64,000 bases of DNA from VXOZ01 sp965220045 (GTDB lineage Bacteria; Chloroflexota; UBA11872; VXOZ01). The stretch spans positions 2,914,001-2,978,000 of the forward strand of contig OZ244803.1 in NCBI GenBank assembly GCA_965220045.1. The letters are read 5' to 3'. The position numbers and the translations under genes are program-made. Shown piece by piece: positions 61,191-64,000 of the stretch. How positions within the stretch are numbered: position 1 is the stretch's first letter; the number at the start of each line of letters is the position of its first letter. The notes below the pieces were generated by a model, which was given only the letters and a program-made list of their open reading frames with translations, searched no databases and was not told the DNA's origin.

Positions 61191-61274
61191 ATAGGGGCAC
61201 GATATATCGTGCCTCTACCTGTTGCCCGGATGACCTGTAGGTAAAAGTAAGGGCGGTTCGCGAACCGCCCCTAC
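61191..61274. repeat. Two GTAGGGGC-arm palindromes in a row
   Basis: ATAGGGGCACGATA-TATCGTGCCTCTAC occupies 61191-61217 (core as at 21811), and GTAAGGGCGGTTCG-CGAACCGCCCCTAC occupies 61247-61274 (core as at 26452). Two different members of the same palindrome superfamily thus lie 30 bases apart. Confidence 0.75.
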
Positions 61275-61331
61275 ACCCCCCGTTCATACGCTATTCACTG
61301 CGCGCTAACGCTCTGTACATGCCCCGCCGCT

Positions 61332-61682
61332 ATGCTGGACAGTGAAGCAATGAACGAAAAGAAGTGTGCGTGTGTGGCGCACAGAACAGAAGAGGGAGAG
61401 GCAATTCGTCCCATGGTGCAGGGAGCACTTACGGAGAGAACGCGGGCTGACGATGAAATCCTGCGAGCGATCTTACCAGGCGAACCGCAGACGTGGCTGT
61501 GCCCGCACTGCGAAACTGAGGTGGAACTTACCAAGGACCGCGTCATCGACCACATCATCGAGCATCCGGCGGCCATTCTGCGGGAAACGTGCTACTGGCG
61601 CTGCCCGCTCTGCAACGCGGTAGCCGGCCAGGAGTCCATCGACTACGCAGAGGCGATCGAGTACATCTCGAGCAACGGGTAA
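61332..61682 (+). CDS. Small protein with paired CxxC motifs
   Basis: A 116-residue protein of unknown function. The C-terminal half has CPHC at about residues 57-60, two His in DHIIEH and CPLC at about 91-94, giving a likely zinc-binding fold. A CAC near residue 13 adds another Cys pair. The start is uncertain between the ATGs at 61332 and 61350; neither has a strong ribosome binding site. It lies between the PhoR-like kinase and phoU on the same strand. Confidence 0.55.
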   Translation: MLDSEAMNEKKCACVAHRTEEGEAIRPMVQGALTERTRADDEILRAILPGEPQTWLCPHCETEVELTKDRVIDHIIEHPAAILRETCYWRCPLCNAVAGQESIDYAEAIEYISSNG

Positions 61683-61960
61683 GCGGCAAACGCGGGCCCG
61701 CGGCGCCGCGCGGGTGTGCAAAGGCGTGTCAAGGTTGTATGATTAACGGTAGCGCTGTAGTCGTCGCTGGACCCGCCGGGCCGTCTACGGTGAACGTGCC
61801 AGAGGCGCGGCAAGAACAGCGAACGATGCGTTTAGCACTGCCGTGGCGACGAGGCACGGCCTGACGCTATCCGCGTGAAGCAATTGGAGACCGGGTTGCG
61901 CAGTTGATTGCGTACGGTTACTGAGGGAAATGCAGGGCAGCCGTGGAAAGGAACAGTGCC

Positions 61961-62632
61961 ATGGTACGCACGAATATCGAGAATCAACTTGACGAAATCC
62001 AGGATGACATCCTCGCACTGGCGAGCATGGTGGAAAAGGCCATCACCCATGCTATCGACGCGCTGCGTGAGCGTGACCTGGAAGCATCGCAGGCCGTCGT
62101 CGCGTTCGATGACGTCATTGACGAAAAACGCTTTGTCATCGAGGAACGCTGTGTCGACCTGCTCGCCACCCAGCAACCCGCGGCCCGCGACTTGCGCTGG
62201 GTTATCGCTCTACTGCATATCGCGGTGGAATTGGAGCGCATGGGCGATTACGCGGAAGGCATCGGCAAGATCAGTCTCATGATGGGCGACGAGCCGCCGC
62301 TCAAACCGCTCATCGACATACCCCGCATGGCCGACATGGCCATCAGCATGCTCCGCCGCAGCATCGACTCACTAGTGACCCGCGACGTCGACCTTGCGAA
62401 GCAGGTCTGCGATGCCGACGACGAAGTGGACGCCCTGCACGAGCAAATCTATAACGAACTGCTCCTGTATATGATCAAGGACCCGCGCAGCATCCAACGC
62501 GCGACGTACTTGCTCTGGGTGACCCACGACCTGGAACGCACCGCCGACCGCGCCACCAATATCGCCGAACGCGTGATCTACCTGGTAACCGGCAAGATGC
62601 TGGACCTGAATCTTTCGAAACAGGTCAGTTGA
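61961..62632 (+). CDS. phoU: Phosphate-specific transport system accessory protein PhoU
   Basis: PhoU links phosphate transport to the PhoR kinase and represses the Pho regulon when phosphate is plentiful. The 223-residue protein shows the duplicated three-helix PhoU domain: DDILALASMVEKAITHAIDA, and later PRMADMAISMLRRSIDSLVT. The metal-binding motifs are ERMGDYAEGIGK in the first half and ERTADRATNIAE in the second. AAAGGA precedes the ATG at 61961; a GTG six codons upstream is the alternative start. Confidence 0.95.
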   Translation: MVRTNIENQLDEIQDDILALASMVEKAITHAIDALRERDLEASQAVVAFDDVIDEKRFVIEERCVDLLATQQPAARDLRWVIALLHIAVELERMGDYAEGIGKISLMMGDEPPLKPLIDIPRMADMAISMLRRSIDSLVTRDVDLAKQVCDADDEVDALHEQIYNELLLYMIKDPRSIQRATYLLWVTHDLERTADRATNIAERVIYLVTGKMLDLNLSKQVS

Positions 62633-62670
62633 TCGGTGATCGGAAACTGCTAGGAGACCTTTCCATACTC

Positions 62671-62930
62671 TGTCATTCCTGTAAGTGTCAGGTGATTTGT
62701 TGACAGAATTGGTGACAACAATCGGTGGTGCTGCCTGCGAGTAAGACCTAATGGAGTGTCATTCCGAACGGAGCGCAGCGCAGTGAGGAATCTGGAGTCC
62801 TAGCTCCATCAAACTACATATTGCATTGGCACTAGATTCCTCGCTGCGCTCGGAATGACGTGGATTGTATTCACTGATCATTGAGGGAAGATTCTGTCAA
62901 CGAATTAGTCGACATTAACAGGGAATGACA
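62671..62930. mobile_element. 260-bp MITE-like element with ~40-bp terminal inverted repeats
   Basis: The left end at 62671-62710 starts TGTCATTCCTGTAAGTGTCA and ends TTGTTGACAGAATT. The right end at 62890-62930 reads as its complement with about 80 percent matching and the same outer TGTCATTCC and inner GTTGACAGAAT blocks. Inside is a second inverted pair, GTCATTCCGAACGGAGCGC near 62760 and GCTGCGCTCGGAATGAC near 62846-62862. A related fragment lies near 20070-20095. There is no coding capacity. Target-site duplications are not obvious. Confidence 0.6.
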
Positions 62931-63010
62931 CAATCTGCTAACGCGCCAAGTGGGCAGGATATCCTGCCCACAAACCACGCAACACCCACACAATAAGAGG
63001 AAACACCGCA

Positions 63011-63406
63011 ATGAACCGCATACTCTTCGTCTGCGTGCACAATGCCGGGCGCAGCCAGATGGCGGAGGCGTTTCTCCGTCACCTCGCAGACGGCAGGGCA
63101 GAAGCGCAATCAGCGGGCACGGTGCCGGGGGAACGGGTGAATCCGATTGCCGGTCAGGTGATGGACGAGCGGGGCATCAGCCTCGCTGGGCACGCGCCCA
63201 AGCTGCTGACACAAGAACTCGTGGACTGGGCAGACAGAGTCATCACCATGGGCTGCGATATCGACGAATCGTGCCCGGTGGCAATCACAGAGGTGGAGGA
63301 CTGGGGTATTCCCAACCCCAGCGGGCAGCCATTGGCCGTGGTGCGGGATGTCCGCGACCAAGTCGAGGCGCGGGTTAGCCTTCTTCTACGCGAACTCGCC
63401 GGTTAG
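63011..63406 (+). CDS. Arsenate reductase/low-molecular-weight phosphatase family protein (ArsC-like)
   Basis: A 131-residue protein of the LMW protein-tyrosine-phosphatase fold used by thioredoxin-coupled arsenate reductases. The P-loop is FVCVHNAGRSQMAEAF with catalytic Cys8 and Arg. SAGTVPGERVNP, GHAPKLLT, ITMGCDIDESCPV and EDWGIPNPSGQP match arsenate reductase signatures, including extra Cys that could form the redox relay. It reduces arsenate to arsenite in the cytoplasm if the relay is functional. GAGGAAA precedes the ATG. Its 3' end overlaps the convergent thymidylate kinase gene by 32 bases. Confidence 0.88.
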   Translation: MNRILFVCVHNAGRSQMAEAFLRHLADGRAEAQSAGTVPGERVNPIAGQVMDERGISLAGHAPKLLTQELVDWADRVITMGCDIDESCPVAITEVEDWGIPNPSGQPLAVVRDVRDQVEARVSLLLRELAG

Positions 63407-64000
63407 CGGTACTGCCGCTCTGCACATCAGGCTGGGCGAGACGCGGTGACTGCTGCACGAGATTCTCCAAGTACTCGGAGACAATCTCGCTGATCTCCCG
63501 GTGAATCTTCTTCGGGCCGGGCGTGGCGTCTACCATGCGGAAGCCGTACTCTTTGGCGAGCCGGTGAAAGTGCTTGCGCAGCGATGCCTGGTACTTGAGA
63601 AAGCTCTCGAACATGCTGCTGCCCATTTGCAGGTCCATACCGGATTCCCAGTAATTGAGTTCGCCATACTTCGCCAGCGTGCGGTAGAAGAGCACTTCCG
63701 GCTCCGCATCGAGATAGATGATCAAGTCCGGTTCGAGCGCAATGCCAAAGAGGCGCTTCAGCCACTTCAGGTCGGCGCCGCGCGCCAGGTCCCGTGCCAT
63801 CAGCGTGTAGATGTAGCGGTCGGCGAGCACCACGAAGCCGGCTTGCATGGCGGGCACGATGCGGTTTTCCAACTGATCGGCAAGATCGGTGGCATAGAGT
63901 AAACTCAGCGTGGTCTTGCCCAGCAGATTGCCCTGCTTTGCCGAGGAAATGGCTTTGCCCAGAAGGTCGGACCGCCGAATGCCCATCTCGAGCACGGCGT
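63375..64000 (-). CDS. Thymidylate kinase-like protein, 5' end cut by the window
   Basis: The C-terminal 208 residues or so of a dTMP kinase-like P-loop kinase. VLADRYIYTLMARDLARGAD is the DRY-type thymidine-binding motif, and PDLIIYLDAEPEVLFYRT is the LID-proximal strand. The N-terminal P-loop lies beyond position 64000, so the apparent start near 63995 is not real. The LID region (KYGELNYWESGMDLQMG) and long C-terminal helix suggest the divergent kinase group found with long or fused Tmk proteins. dTMP kinase makes dTDP for DNA synthesis. Confidence 0.82.
   Translation of the reverse strand, partial: AVLEMGIRRSDLLGKAISSAKQGNLLGKTTLSLLYATDLADQLENRIVPAMQAGFVVLADRYIYTLMARDLARGADLKWLKRLFGIALEPDLIIYLDAEPEVLFYRTLAKYGELNYWESGMDLQMGSSMFESFLKYQASLRKHFHRLAKEYGFRMVDATPGPKKIHREISEIVSEYLENLVQQSPRLAQPDVQSGSTANRRVRVEEG

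Overview
The window is about 64 kb of GC-rich bacterial chromosome. No rRNA, prophage, transposase or CRISPR array is visible. Several features suggest an uncultured Chloroflexota, possibly marine or sponge-associated. These are solute-binding lipoproteins that combine a twin-arginine motif with an LAAC lipobox, many amidohydrolase paralogues, an enolase-superfamily enzyme, frequent GTG/TTG starts and abundant palindromic intergenic repeats. The phylum is an inference from gene style and was not tested.

Left part (0-28 kb): moaC, an amidohydrolase, a metallophosphoesterase and an M19 dipeptidase homologue with an unusual metal site lead into a lower-GC patch with a CoiA-like protein. Two tandem sterol-reductase-like membrane proteins of identical predicted length follow. 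A catabolic stretch on the + strand (8.9-16.7 kb) holds two orphan solute-binding lipoproteins, an amidohydrolase, an enolase-superfamily protein and a neutral-ceramidase-like protein. Next come a DUF559 nuclease pseudogene bounded by inverted 37-bp repeats, a Tat-exported protein with an 11-residue repeat tail, methylmalonate-semialdehyde dehydrogenase, a third orphan solute-binding lipoprotein and three more amidohydrolase-fold genes.

Middle (27.7-46 kb): a queuosine pair (queF and a YhhQ-type transporter), a LamG domain split by a beta-propeller, a NarL/DesK-type two-component pair, a fibronectin-III lipoprotein next to a decayed relative, and an ArsR/VOC operon with a near-consensus and apparently leaderless promoter. 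A Gabija-like defence pair (OLD-type ATPase/TOPRIM nuclease plus UvrD-type helicase) has Arg in place of the Walker A Lys. A third sterol-reductase-like protein, membrane proteins and an APH(3')-like kinase follow.

Right part (46-64 kb): YbjQ, a coiled-coil lipoprotein esterase, an MFS transporter, a DUF2806-like protein, two RidA paralogues separated by a degenerate repeat array, and hydroxyacid-oxoacid transhydrogenase. Then come tRNA-Arg(CCU), an iron/cobalamin-type ABC transporter operon, PhoP/PhoR-like regulators with PhoU, a 260-bp MITE-like element, an ArsC/LMW-phosphatase and a thymidylate kinase cut by the window end.

The strongest leads are the Gabija-like pair, the three sterol-reductase-like proteins and the inverted-repeat-bounded DUF559 unit, which may represent the source of the dispersed repeats seen across the window.
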